From NCBI RefSeq assembly GCF_033807575.1, contig NC_084725.1, positions 593,001-657,000 of the forward strand: 64,000 nucleotides of DNA. The letters run 5' to 3'. The stretch comes from Cydia pomonella. Taxonomy: Eukaryota > Arthropoda > Insecta > Lepidoptera > Tortricidae. Positions 20,660 through 30,712 of this stretch are shown piece by piece. Positions within the stretch are counted from its first letter, which is position 1. The number at the start of each line of letters is the position of its first letter. A program made the position numbers and the translations under genes. Below the pieces are notes generated by a model. That model saw only the letters and a program-made list of their open reading frames with translations. It was not told where the DNA came from and made no database searches.

Positions 20660-21227
20660 AACGGCTTAGTCAGTTTGTGTAATAACGTCCTATAATATTT
20701 ATGCTTTATTTATTTCATGTAAACATTAGATTACACAATTTCTGAATGATTTTAAAAATACCTCAAGTATTAAGCTTATTATTAAGCTGCATTGGGAAAA
20801 GTTATGAAGGGAAGGGAACATTATGAAGTACAGCATGGACCCTGCTAGGGCGAGAGAAATCTTAAAAATATAACTTAACCTAGATAATCAATAATACCAT
20901 TTTCGATAGGTATTCAAAAATATCATAAAAATTGTTCAGTCTAATATCGTAATTTTTAGTATTTTATCTATATTTAATTTATATCGTGTAAATACATTTT
21001 TTGGACGCAATACACTTAAAACTAATACATATTTTCCGATCCGTCGTCCATATATTCTTCAAGAGTGTAAAAAGCTTTAGAATCTAGTCTTAGAATCTAA
21101 TCCTTTTAGATAGTTGCTTAAACAGATTAAGGGCGCTCGGACCCCACGGACCAAGGGTCTCGACGCCAAATGGTACGAAATTGTATTCGACGCCGAGACC
21201 CCTATATTTAGACTTCTTTAATTTTTC
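20660..21227. other. No gene; SINE-A tail and unrecognised sequence
   Basis: 20669-20715 is a SINE-A 3' tail (GTGTAATAACGTCCTATAAT). Around 21130-21210 a GC-rich patch repeats GTCTCGACGCC / GACGCCGAGACC in inverted form with TTGTATTCG between; it is a small stem-loop of unknown origin. Confidence 0.45.
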
Positions 21228-21369
21228 AAATACTTAAATAAATATAGAGAACAGCCTTACTCAGGAACAAATATCCGTGCTCATCACACAAATATATTTA
21301 TTTGTGTGATGAGCACGGATATTTGTTCCGGATAAACCCGGGACCATCGGCTTCATAGACCGGTCGTCA
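21228..21369 (-). mobile_element. SINE-A with an internal snap-back duplication
   Basis: The SINE-A body (AATACTTAAATAAATATAG on) is normal up to GCTCATCACACAAATA. The next 35 bases then copy the preceding 31 bases in reverse complement, after which the SINE continues with ACCCGGGACCATCGGCTTC. About 15 expected bases (aatgcccttaccagg) are missing at the junction. Confidence 0.85.
21264..21329. repeat. Perfect 31-bp inverted repeat, 4-base spacer
   Basis: The left arm is 21264-21294 (starts GGAACAAATATCCGTGC) and the right arm is 21299-21329, an exact reverse complement; the spacer is TATT. It lies wholly inside the SINE-A copy. Confidence 0.95.
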
Positions 21370-21383
21370 AAATCTACTTAAAT

Positions 21384-21560
21384 AGGGCCTGCTTCACAAT
21401 GTCCAAGTAAAGTCCTGAATAAGCTACTTGCCACTTATCTGACGAATAAAGTCATCGTTGGCGTTTCACAATCTTCAAATAAGCTTAACTGGTAGATAAA
21501 GTGCTAAGTTTTGCAGGAAGTTTTATCTGGTAGTTAATTTATTTGTTAATTAGCTATAAA
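21384..21560. repeat. TTCACAATGTCCAAGTAAAG repeat
   Basis: GGGCCTGCTTCACAATGTCC, CCAGATAAAG-like and GGAAGTTTTATCTGGTAGTT parts match the smaller piece at 1769-1856. Inverted segments within it (CTTCACAATGTCC / CGTTTCACAATC) suggest a palindromic element, but the ends are unclear. Confidence 0.5.
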
Positions 21561-21717
21561 ATACCGTAGTTGGACATTTTCAAACAGGCCATTAATATCT
21601 CTTCTACATGCTATTAATCATTGTTCGGTTACAAGACACAACGAACATACCTAATATCTACATTAAAATAAAAGCCGCTTGGGAAAACTTTGAAGACGGC
21701 TTCAACAATTAAATAAT

Positions 21718-21937
21718 TACGATACAAGTGCGAAAAATAGGAAATTCGAAACGAGTGGCGATAAATTAAAACACGACCGAAGGGAGTGTTTTAAATCGAC
21801 ACGAGTTGCGAATTACCTATTCGCACATGTATCGTACAACGTTTTACAGTACAGATGGCCCTTTAAATGTTCGACACAGTAACGTAATATGCTAATTTTC
21901 GCACTAGTGCTATAAAGTAGCACCATATGTACTGTAA
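21718..21937. mobile_element. Two adjoining palindromic MITEs (TACGATACAAGTGCG and CAGTACATATGG), copy 1
   Basis: The first unit runs from TACGATACAAGTGCGAAAAA to CGCACATGTATCGTA, and the second from ACAGTACAGATGGCCC to GCACCATATGTACTGTA. Each is an inverted-repeat unit. The same pair lies at 40724-40945 and 47724-47978, so the two travel together or one inserts preferentially beside the other. Confidence 0.75.
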
Positions 21938-21938
21938 A

Positions 21939-22137
21939 TAAATATTATGGGATATTTTTTGACTCAGTTTTACGCTAAGGTCAAGAAGGCTTCTGTTTTC
22001 CGTACACAGACAGCAATATATATATTATAAATACTTAAATACATAGAAAACAAAAATGACTTGGGAAAAAATATCGGTGTTCATCACAAAAATAAATGCC
22101 CTTACCCGGATTCAAACCCACGACCATTGGTTTCAAG
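21939..22137 (-). mobile_element. SINE-A, old copy
   Basis: TACTTAAATACATAGAAAAC and AATAAATGCCCTTACCCGGA identify it. It is more diverged than the other copies, and the box B region (ggattcaaacccacgacc) is degenerate. Confidence 0.75.
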
Positions 22138-22144
22138 TGAATTC

Positions 22145-22490
22145 AAAAATTAAACAACTATAAGTTTTTGGCAAAAATTTCATTTTTGGTACAAGCTTTT
22201 ATCGCTGACTGTACTTTTCTTTCCACAGGCAACTAATACTCATCGAGCAAATTCTAAAAACCCCAAACACAATTAGGTTGCGTTGTTTTATCACAGAGTT
22301 CCTATGTCCACTTCTTGTCTCCATCATCAGATCAGCTCGATGGTACCATAATATTGCATTGTCACCCGACTTACATATGTATGCAAAGTTTCAGCTTCAT
22401 CGGAAACCGGGAAGTGGGTCAAATTTAACTTGCAAGATTTGATTACAAACAGACAACGGTCAGGTGAAAGTAAATAAAAGCTTGTAATGT
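22145..22490 (-). mobile_element. AAGCTTTTAT element
   Basis: It runs from TTTTTGGCAAAAATTTCATT through TTTTATCGCTGACTGTACTT and CCATCATCAGATCAGCTCG to AAATAAAAGCTTGTAATG. It is in the reverse orientation of 20268-20659. Confidence 0.85.
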
Positions 22491-23216
22491 AAAAAAAGTC
22501 AAATTCAAAAATTTCTTCTGTAATTAGGTCTCAATGGTTCTAACATAAAAATTAGCCAATGCCTGGGTAACACTACATTATACTCGTCATAATAATAATC
22601 TTAAAATAAATAATTACTGCAATATAAAAGGAATTTATAGTTTCCATGGTTAATAAAATATAAAATTATAATATAAATAAAGGTAAAAGTAAATAACAAT
22701 GTGAAAAATGGTGTATTGAACGGGTTCTACTGTATAAATGCACCTGAGTGTACTCTTTAATGTAATTGCTTATTCGACTCGAGTCGCTGTCAAATTATGC
22801 GGAGACAGAGATTAGTCAATACTTAGACGGACAACATACACACAACAGCGTTCTCCACAAGTATCATCAATTGTTGTAGGTGGCGCTTTGTACTGGTTCC
22901 AGTTTAGTTTGCGTCACGTAAACATTGGTTATTTGGCATTCAAGCGTAATGAAGGCAATATAGGCGTATTTTTATTTGATAATGCCTAGATGGCTCTTAG
23001 AGAAGGTTAAAAAATGCTGACACTGACACTAGATGATGTCTGAAATGCTTTATTCAATTCAATTTATTTCGGATTGTTTTAAATCTTTATTTGTAACTTT
23101 TATTAAATAAGAAGAAATTGAAGAATTATTATATAATAATTATTTTTTCGTTTTGCAAAATTATAAATAAATAGCAATAGGGTGGCAGTTATTATACGTA
23201 AATAAATAAAAAAATC
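22491..23216. other. No gene seen; unique-looking block near 22770-22960
   Basis: The block with TATTCGACTCGAGTCGCTGT and GTAGGTGGCGCTTTGTACTG is less AT-rich than its surroundings and shares nothing with other parts of the window. No splice site or open frame makes it a clear exon. Confidence 0.4.
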
Positions 23217-23425
23217 TGTCGTGTACAGCTAAACTGTAGAATGAACTGTCGCCCGCAGTATTTCCGGACCTTCAAAATTTTTTTCGGAAAAAACCTACTC
23301 CCATGTTGCGTTACTGGGCACTTGCAACCCCTCTGGTACTGCTGGTGTCCATGAGCGACGGTAACTACTTACCATCAGGCGATTTATCTGCTTGTTTGCC
23401 TCCTTTATCATAAAAAAACGTAAGT
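23217..23425 (+). mobile_element. LINE ORF2 C terminus and tail
   Basis: The plus strand reads SCTAKL, a stop, NELSPAVFPDLQNFF, then LPSGDLSACLPPLS with a stop and an A-run. It is the KLWN.LP.AVFP block plus the tail of the LPSGG LINE group, of a subfamily with a different tail (catcaggcgatttatctgct). It is broken by one stop at the W position. Confidence 0.7.
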
Positions 23426-24399
23426 GTCGTGGAACACTCGGTTGGAACGAAGTTAAGAAAGGGTTGTGACGGAATTCAAGTGTTAACGCCCAAGATAGAA
23501 ATAAACTTGCTATAGCTTTTAACATCATATATGAGGAAATTATTTTCATATTCATGCTCATCCCCATGCACATGATTATGTTGTTCGTGTCCGTATCCAT
23601 CATCCTCATTCTCATTCTCATTCTTTCTCGATCTTATGTGTTGAGGCGCCAAAATCTTACTTTTTTCCCTAGTGCCCATCCGCCAAGTCCATACGGTCCG
23701 ATTAGGAACTTTGTTCCAGTAACTATTCTCGCAGCGTTGCAGGTCTTGCAGTGTTTGTCAGTCTGCTTTATTTACTGGACTCTGGTGGAGCTAAACGATT
23801 ATACCGATCGCAGAAATGAGAGGTTCTGTTAATCGACGGTTAAGTGCGTTTAGAATTAATTAGTGATTTATTACTGAATTATAACCTACAATGTTGCTAA
23901 CTAGCGCGGAGTGCTGTCTAATTGTGAAATGTGCTCAAAATAATTGACTCCGAAAGTTCGACTAAACAAAATCTGCAGTGAGTAGTCTATTATACATATG
24001 AATATCCTAAAAATTCTAAATTTAGAGATGTATTTTTCGGTTAGTTAGGGCACCTTCCAAAATAAGGACATCATGCAAAATATAGTCAATTGATCAGTTT
24101 TTCGTCAATTAACATGAGTGATTATATTGAACATACCTAAAACATATTGCAGAAAACTTAGGGAACAAATCAAATAATTTTATCTCTTTCATTATATCAA
24201 ATTGGGACAAGTACCGCCGTGGCCGGGTAGCCTAGAGGTCCTACTATGAGGAGGCTTAGTGAAAATAATGAAGTCAGGGGTAGATTACTTTATTTTCCAG
24301 CAGGACACTGGTCAATATGGCACTTTAGTTACAAAAAGGCTAAGTTATATGAGCTTAAGAGCAAGAAAGTGCGAACTAGATAAAGAAGGGAGGACGTAG
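23426..24399. other. No gene accepted; includes an ATG/CAT-rich low-complexity part
   Basis: 23554-23640 is a purine/pyrimidine low-complexity run (TCATCCTCATTCTCATTCTC). On the minus strand it reads NENENEDDGYGHEQHNHVHG within a 67-codon frame, which I do not accept as a gene. The remainder is AT-rich and unrecognised. Confidence 0.4.
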
Positions 24400-24880
24400 G
24401 GCGCACCGTAGTCTTCGGCTGGGGCACTCCAGAAGCGAGCCCAGGCTCGCACGTTTGGAGGTGGGGCGCGCTCAGGGGAAGGCGCACCAACTGCACGCGC
24501 TTGTAGGGGAGGCGCACCAACCGTGCGCACGTATAGGAGAGGCGCGCCAGCTGTGCACACATGTAGTAAAGGTGCATCAGGTGTGCGCACGTGTATTAGA
24601 GGTGCACCAGCTGTGCGCACGTGTAGTAGAAGGCGCATCAGCTGCGCGCACGTGTAGTAGAGGCGCCCAGCTGTGCGCTCGTGTAGAAGAGGCGCACCAG
24701 CGTCGTCGAAACACGAACTTCTGGAAGAAGGGCGGCATGTGGACGGCGTGCAAGTAGGTATATGAACAGCAAGGGTTCCTTGAAGGTGCGGGGCCTGCCT
24801 TGGCCCCGAGCGGACCCTTAATACAGAAACGCTCTCTTTGGGAGCTGACTATAGACTGAGGCTAAGATGGCCGCTGGCCT
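24400..24880. other. GC-rich block around a minisatellite
   Basis: This is the most GC-rich half-kilobase of the window. It holds the 30-bp array at 24481-24705, a stem GGGGCC/GGCCCC near 24790-24806 and the piece GGACCCTTAATACAGAAACG. I recognise no family. Sharp edges in base composition suggest inserted material, possibly an old retroelement, but no coding domain is seen. Confidence 0.5.
24481..24705. repeat. 30-bp minisatellite, 7 full units and a partial one
   Basis: Units start at 24481, 24511, 24541, 24571, 24601, 24631 (31 bp), 24662 (29 bp) and 24691 (partial). The consensus is near GGTGCACCAGCTGTGCGCAC then GTGTAGTAGA. Several units hold both CAGCTG and CACGTG E-boxes. Because the unit is a multiple of three, both strands stay open in places: EVHQLCARVV on plus and APLLHVRTAG on minus. 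Neither frame has a clear start, so coding is unlikely. Confidence 0.9.
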
Positions 24881-25762
24881 GCTTAAATAAAATAGAATAC
24901 TTAAGCTTATGAATACCGAATACAAATCTTGAAAAAAAAATAGATCAGTTATTTATATACTGCAAAATTTAAATCAATTCCGAAGGTATACAGACTAAAC
25001 TCTTTGGTAGCAAATTTAGAAATGTAATTATTGTTTACAGATCATGTCAGTCAAATAAATAAATATGTCAAAATAAAATTGAAATCAAGAAATCCAAGGA
25101 AAATATGATATAAATAAGCTAAAACGATAAGAATATTGAAAGACAAGTTTTGGACAGCTTAGGGCAGCATGCAGTATAGTATTGGTAAGGAGAATTTAGA
25201 ATTGGTACCCAGAAAGTAAGATATTTCAAATTCTACATTACAGGGAGTAATTTGGACGAGAATTGGAAAGAAAAACAAAATGTTAAGGAATGTAAGGTGA
25301 GGGTTTCGAGTTGAGTAGAAAGGAGTGTTCAGCTTAGAAGATGCTTTATTACTGCACACTGAATACATGAGTAAATGATCCTTATATATATATACTATGA
25401 GCTACGTACATATGTATATATACACTACAGGAAATATAACAATGAAGAATCCAGAGAATCAGCCCGTGGGGGACAAGGACCCAGGTATAAGATGCTACAA
25501 CCTTTTTAAATATATCAACTTGAAAACGGTAACTTTTATATACTTAATCAAAAAATTAAGTACAATAACAAAGGAAATATCATTCATAAATAAATCGGAA
25601 ACAGTAATTGATCAAATTATAATAATTTTTAAGGCCTTTAGTGTTGAAGGTTGACTAGCAGTGAAGAATAATAACTTTTTGAGGGTGAATAAACCCTTTT
25701 GTTTCTACCCATTCGGTTACCAGGTTACTTAGGTACTGTCCATGGCAATTTTTAAGTTATTT
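24881..25762. other. A-rich, T-poor stretch, no gene accepted
   Basis: From about 24900 to 25660 the plus strand is rich in A and in purine runs (CAAGAAATCCAAGGAAAATA), unlike the balanced AT of the neighbours. A frame of 85 codons (25397-25654) has no known motif. It may be the remains of an LTR-type retroelement internal region; that is a guess from composition only. Confidence 0.3.
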
Positions 25763-26440
25763 TTTAGGGTTCCGTACCTCAAAAGGGAATAACGGAAGCC
25801 TTATAGGATCACTATGTTGTCCGTCCGTCCGTCTGTCTGTCAAGCAAGACCCTTTATCTCGGTATCGAGTTGACATTTAAACAATATACTCAGATCCCTT
25901 GAAGATGTGAAAAAAATCAAAATTCTAAATTAAAGTTTAAAAAAAGATACGGCCTTTTATACCGCAAAAAACGTATATATTGATCGACGCTCTGAAGGAA
26001 ATCAAAATTCATAGGGCACCTACTTGCCGTTGACATAGAACTATGAAATTTGGCAAGTAATATCATCGTACACTACAAGTAGGTACAGTCAGCAGCAATA
26101 GTAACGGATGAAACAAATTATTGTGCTACATATAGAGCCATCACTTTTTGTTAACCCTTTCCCAGGTCGCACCAATCTACAAGGTTTTCCCAAAAAAACC
26201 AAATATATTCCAATTAATCCAGCTTTGATGATTCATTTGAAGACAAGTAACATTTCCTGAAAGTGTAATCTAATTTGAACCTTAAATCGGAATGCTAAAG
26301 TTGAAATTCTAATGGCGCGTATGTGGTCGATAAATCGTACTATGCCTGGAAAAGGTTAAGCTGAATGGTCGATACTTTTGACGCGTTGTTTGATGCGTTA
26401 CTTTTGATGCTGATTGTACAAGGAAAATCTAAGAACTTAA
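25763..26440 (-). repeat. GAGTCGGACTCGCCC repeat, subfamily 2, interrupted
   Basis: TTTAGGGTTCCGTACCTCAA through CATAGAACTATGAAATTTGG matches the reverse complement of 5190-5505. The match resumes after 26418 (aaggaaaatct), so the element at 26086-26416 was inserted into it. Confidence 0.75.
26086..26416 (+). mobile_element. 331-bp element, CAGTCAGCAGCAATAGTAAC ends, TA duplication
   Basis: The left end CAGTCAGCAGCAATAGTAAC and the right end GTTACTTTTGATGCTGATTG are imperfect inverted repeats, with TA at both outer edges (26084-26085 and 26417-26418). The host repeat provides the empty site, so the boundaries are firm. A partial inverted copy is at 19835-20048 and an end at about 13825-13850. 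Tc1/mariner-like by TA target. Confidence 0.85.
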
Positions 26441-26452
26441 TATTTACATACA

Positions 26453-26757
26453 TACATACATACATATAATCACGCCTATTTCCCGAAGGGGTAGGCAGAG
26501 ATCACGGATTTCCACTTGCTACGATCCTGACATACCCCTTTCGCTTCCTTCACTTTCATGACATTCCTCATACACGCTCGTCGGTTTAGGGTGCTCTTGA
26601 CCTGGCCTTTCTTCAGGATTTCCCCGATTTGCTCAGAGAAAGTCCGCCGAGGTCTACCCCTTCCAGCTCCCTCTTCTACTTCTCCCTTATACACTCTCTT
26701 TGTTAACCTTCTTTCACTCATTCTTTCCACTGAATATTTATACAAAAATATATTCAT
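26453..26757 (-). mobile_element. LINE C-terminal fragment (VYKGEVEEGAGRGRPRR)
   Basis: The minus strand has an open frame reading ERRLTKRVYKGEVEEGAGRG, RPRRTFSEQIGEILKKGQVK, NRRACMRNVMKVKEAKGVC and DRSKWKSVISAYP, then a stop. This is a recurrent lepidopteran LINE tail with GRGRPRR and DR.KW motifs, as in RTE-type elements. The frame is intact over about 90 codons. An (ACAT)n run at 26447-26466 follows the 3' end. Confidence 0.75.
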
Positions 26758-27035
26758 AATACGAAATAATTAAAAGGTATCTATAATAATATACGGGACC
26801 ATCGCAACATAAGTTTAATTCGTGCTTACCATTTTACAAGTACGGCCTTAACGAACGAAAATACCGAATAAAATATAATTTTAATCGATTAATCAGATTA
26901 ACAATGACTCGTGATTAATAATCGTAAAGTTCACGGTAATTTGACAGTGAACGAGTAAATTTCAAATAATAGGCACCGTGGCTCCGCGGATTTGGTGGTC
27001 CAAGTTAAGAGATACTGCGTATTTTTTACAATTTA
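26758..27035. other. No gene seen
   Basis: AT-rich, nothing recognised. Confidence 0.4.
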
Positions 27036-27683
27036 CAAGCTTTTATATAACATGCCCTGTTAGTTTGTAAGTTTGTTGGTTTGTTCGTTCGAGTTGGTGT
27101 GGGTCAAATCTTGGAAGCTAAATTTGACCCAGTTGCCGATTTCCGATTGAACTGAAATGTTGCATGCATAAGTTAATCGAATGACAATTCAGTATTGAGA
27201 AGACATGGAGCTGATCTGACTAATGAGACAGGAGGTGGTCATAAAAACTCTGTGATGAAACAATGCTACCTAATTGTTGAATGTTTGGGGTTTTGGATTT
27301 GTCTCGATGAGTTAGTCGACTGTGGTAAGAAAACACAGTCAGCGAAAACAGCTTGTACCGAAAATTATTTTTTTGACAAAGTATGTATGTTATTTTGTTA
27401 GTGTTGGTAAAATCTTGGAAGCTGAATTTGTCCCTCTTCCCGATTTCTGATTGAGCTGAAATTTTACACAGATAAGTAAATCGGATGACAATGTAATATT
27501 ATGATGACATGGAGCTGATCTGACGATTGAGACAGTAGATGGCCATGGAAACTTTGTGGTAAAACAACGAAAATTAATTGTCTTTAGGGTCGTTAGAATT
27601 GTCTCGATGAGTGTTAGTTTCCTGTGGAAAGAAAAGTAGTTACCGATAAAAGCTTGTATCAAAAATTAAGTTTTGACAAAAAA
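27036..27683 (+). mobile_element. Two AAGCTTTTAT elements in tandem
   Basis: The first copy (27036-27370) goes from ACAAGCTTTTATATAACATG to GCGAAAACAGCTTGTACCG. The second (about 27371-27683) starts with the same tttgttagt segment, without the terminal AAGCTTTTAT, and ends ACCGATAAAAGCTTGTATC. Both are more diverged than the other copies. Confidence 0.75.
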
Positions 27684-28029
27684 ACTTATTATTACAACAG
27701 CTTTCGCTTAGAAATTTAAAGACTTAACGAAAACATAGTGTTTTATTTAACAAACAGTAATTGGTTTAATTATAATTATTAATCACGTTCTAAACGATAA
27801 AACCACCTGGATTTTATCTAAGTTTTAACTTTATTTTCTGTATATTATTAACTGTGGTTTATGGTTTAAGAATTTATTTCTCCAAAAGAATATTACAATT
27901 CACTTACATAGAGAAATACAAACAATCATAATATACATTATTTACATAGTGCACGAATAGCATAAAATATATTCTAAAACAAAACAACTTATTTATTTTT
28001 GTAAGAAAAAAGTGGGTACATAGTGTGAA
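27684..28029. other. No gene seen
   Basis: AT-rich sequence without recognised repeats. Confidence 0.4.
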
Positions 28030-28270
28030 TCGGCAACTGGTAAGCCAAGTACAAGTACAGTACAGTGAGATTGTCATCGCGCGAGCGCGGGCGGACCGGG
28101 TTGTCACGCAGACCAGCGTAACGTGACCGAGACATTAATAAAGAGAGAGCGCCAGAGATACGCGTTTATACTGGTTGGTCTGAGCGGTCAACACGTCCGC
28201 CGAGCTCGCCCAGCAGTTGGCAACTGTGTGGTGCACAGTAAAGAATATTTACTTAGGAGTCACACAAACC
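28030..28270. promoter_or_regulatory. CpG-rich block, possible promoter or first exon
   Basis: A CpG cluster (TCATCGCGCGAGCGCGGGCG, then CAACACGTCCGCCGAGCTCG) sits in AT-rich DNA. It includes the palindrome CAGTTGGCAACTG at about 28212-28224. It shares nothing with other parts of the window. No TATA box and no clean splice donor was seen, so the assignment is only a suggestion. Confidence 0.3.
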
Positions 28271-28837
28271 TAGCCGCCGCCATACATTTGAAGTTACAAT
28301 CTCATTTTAAAACGAAGAGTAGAAATTGTACACAAAACTTCTACTCACTCTATTTTCTATGTATTGCAATTTTTAGCAAAGAAAACTACTACCATATGTA
28401 GGTATATGTTACTTGAATATTCATGTCAAATTTCCTGTTATTTCAAAATGTCGTTTTAAAATGAAAGCATCACTTCGATTGCATCTAATTGGCAGTGAAA
28501 CGCGAACTTAAATGACCGCACGCTAACGCTTGTGACTCGCTCCACACTATTTATAATAAGTGATAATTATATCGGGACCAGTTTCCAAGATCAATAAATA
28601 TAGTGATAATTTGTCTGATCATTACAATAATTATGATTATTAATCGATATACAGCGTGTCAACTGTATAAGGCCACATATTTCATCAAAGGCCACCCTTC
28701 ACTCTTTCACTAATAAATTAAAGCTGCCAAAAAAATATTGTAATTTAATTATATTCTCACTCTTTATTTTTATATATGATACTCAGGGAACTATTACATA
28801 ACATTTTGTAAGTAGCCACACCAATTGGAGAGGATCA
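28271..28837. other. No gene seen
   Basis: AT-rich sequence; nothing recognised. Confidence 0.4.
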
Positions 28838-29000
28838 ACCATCCCAATATTTTTGAAGTGAAAACTTCTTTAGCGGCGCTGTGCACTTTTTGTGATGGGG
28901 AAAAAATGTTAAACTCGCGTCAGGTGTCACGTGACCGTCAGATTGAAAATTCGTAAGACGGACACGTGACATCATGGTGACGTGCAAATTGAACGTCATC
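28838..29000 (+). repeat. GTCACGTGACC-containing repeat, copy 1
   Basis: TTTTGAAGTGAAAACTTCTT, GTGATGGGGAAAAAATGTT, CAGGTGTCACGTGACCG and TTGAAAATTCGTAAGACGG all recur in reverse complement at 50688-50828. Non-coding, repeat type unknown. Confidence 0.7.
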
Positions 29001-29399
29001 GAAGCCTGGTAACTTTTGAAAAATCGTATCTCATTCAAGTGTGACATTTTATTTTCTTCATAATCAAAGTGCTGTCATAACGGTTAAAGAGGTTTAATCT
29101 TTGTTAATTGTGTTGTATTGTATCTTTGTGTTGTTGGGTGTCCATGATTGTAGATACTCAAATATTTCCTTACCAAAAAGTTAAATAACAGAAAAGAAGC
29201 GTGATTGTATTACTTAATGTGATGGTGAACGATTCATTAACATTTACTGATTGTGTAGGCTGTAGTCCTGCTCACGTCTCATGAATTACTCTGTATATAT
29301 GTTATATATTACTTAACACTAAAATTCGCATTTCAAAATATCTTCCACACTCAAATTTATTTACGTAGTTATACTTTTTATAAAACTGCTACTCAATTT
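29001..29399. other. No gene seen
   Basis: AT-rich sequence without recognised features. Confidence 0.4.
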
Positions 29400-29488
29400 C
29401 TCCAAAATATCAAAACTGCACAACGTTAATATTCAAGTTGTCACTTCTGCCGGCACTCCCGGAGTGCAACCCGTTGTTTTTTTTTGAC
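29400..29488. repeat. CACTCCGGGAGTGC repeat end, copy 1
   Basis: TTGTCACTTCTGCCGGCACT then CCCGGAGTGCAACCCGTTG is shared with 46435-46595 and, reversed, with 50385-50515. The core CACTCCCGGAGTG is itself near palindromic. Confidence 0.7.
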
Positions 29489-29728
29489 AGCTTTAAAGCT
29501 TTTGGTAAAAGTTACCGTAGGCGGCAATGGTCTGGCAATGTTGATAATCAATTTTTAACATTTTTTTCTAAAATATACATAAAAAACAGCCATGAGAATT
29601 CAAAAAAGTTAGTATTCTTTTTACCAAACTTTAGCACCTTGCACCGGACAAGTGGCCGTCGGGCCAGTATAGCAAGTATGCAGACATTAAAAGTAAATAC
29701 TAACACTATATTATCCCATACATTTTAT
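29489..29728. other. No gene; inner part of the same repeat possible
   Basis: The 124-codon frame over 29438-29812 crosses two repeats and is not a gene. Confidence 0.4.
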
Positions 29729-29876
29729 GGCTCCTCTACACGATGGGCCAGCGCAGGCCAGTCCAAGGGACGCTTTTATGCGTTAGAAGGAGTAAGTGAT
29801 ATTGCTATCTAATTCCACCACATAGCTGCGTCCCTTATTAGACTGGCCTACGCTGGGCCATCGTGTAGAGGTGCCC
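29729..29876. mobile_element. 148-bp MITE, GGCTCCTCTACACGATGGGC ends, copy 1
   Basis: The ends GGCTCCTCTACACGATGGGC and GCCATCGTGTAGAGGTGCC are inverted repeats that continue inward (AGGCCAGTCCAAGGGACGC / GCGTCCCTTATTAGACTGGC). It is a long hairpin with little unpaired sequence. Others: 47307-47429, 57565-57765 and an end at 57791-57823. Confidence 0.9.
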
Positions 29877-30505
29877 TTATTCATTTTATTTTATTTTATT
29901 TTTCATTTTATTTTATTTATTAGGAGAACAAACAGAGTAAAATGTACATAAGGTTCTATTAAAACTAACTTACACATAAAACATGCATTTTCCTCCACGA
30001 CAGTCCTCACCGAGATACACAGTCCAGTTCAGTTTACTTATTCTAATTATGATATGAATATCTATTTTCTATTGGCACAAACTATTGCATGTTGGTAAAC
30101 AAAAACAAACAAATTATGGCATCTTATGTGTAAAGGCTATATTCATGAGGTAAGAAGTGAGGTCTGGCGGCTCTGGGATCTTGGACTAAATCGATTCAGT
30201 CGTTTTTGAGTTTTTCCAAAACGTACATTTTGATGGTCAGGTAACTACGGAACCCTACATTAAGCATAGCTCAATATGTTCTTGGCCGGTTTTTTTTGCT
30301 TATTAATGCGGATTATTCGCCTAAGCTTTTCAACCGCGAACATACTCATTACTTACGGGTAGAAACAATTGCATTTATAATTGCAGTCGCTTGCATATGC
30401 AAAACTGCGCAGACGCGTTTTTCTTTACTATGGCTTGTTGAATCATGCGTGCGAATGTCAAGGTGACCATCGGCATAGTTTAGCATAGCATTTCATTGAG
30501 GGAAG
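29877..30505. other. No gene; LINE-tail and repeat scraps
   Basis: 29905-29960 (TTATTTATTAGGAGAACAAA) is a reversed LINE 3' tail. 30229-30294 keeps only the ends of the GAGTCGGACTCGCCC repeat (CTACGGAACCCTAC and CTTGGCCGGTTTTTTT). Confidence 0.5.
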
Positions 30506-30712
30506 TCCGGTCTGGCCTAGTGGGTAGTGACCCTGCCTATGAAGACTATGGTCCCGAGTTCAAATCCTGGTAAGGGCATTTATTCGTGTGATGAGCACGG
30601 ATATTTGTTTCTGAGTCATGGGTGTTTTCTAATCTATTTAAGTATTTATATATTATATATATCGTTGTCTAAGTACCCACAACACAAACCTTATTGAGCT
30701 TACGGTGGGATA
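30506..30712 (+). mobile_element. SINE-A, plus orientation
   Basis: The head GGTCTGGCCTAGTGGGTAGT with box B GAGTTCAAATCCTGG is followed by the body and CAACACAAACCTTATTGAGC. The 3' tail is cut short (ggtgggataatgctc), so the copy is old or truncated. Confidence 0.85.

Noticed and set aside
23476..23679. A His/Glu-rich 67-codon protein on the minus strand
   Set aside because: The composition comes from a GAGAAT/GATGAT low-complexity run that is open in more than one frame; there is no splice or start context.
24235..24330. A primer-binding site and LTR edge of a retrovirus-like element
   Set aside because: No matching LTR pair, no gag or pol motif, and no clear tRNA complement was found.
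24481..24705. A CRISPR-like array
   Set aside because: The units are contiguous 30-base repeats without spacers, in eukaryotic DNA; it is a minisatellite.
29438..29812. A 124-codon plus-strand gene
   Set aside because: It starts in the CACTCCGGGAGTGC repeat and ends in a MITE, with no domain between.
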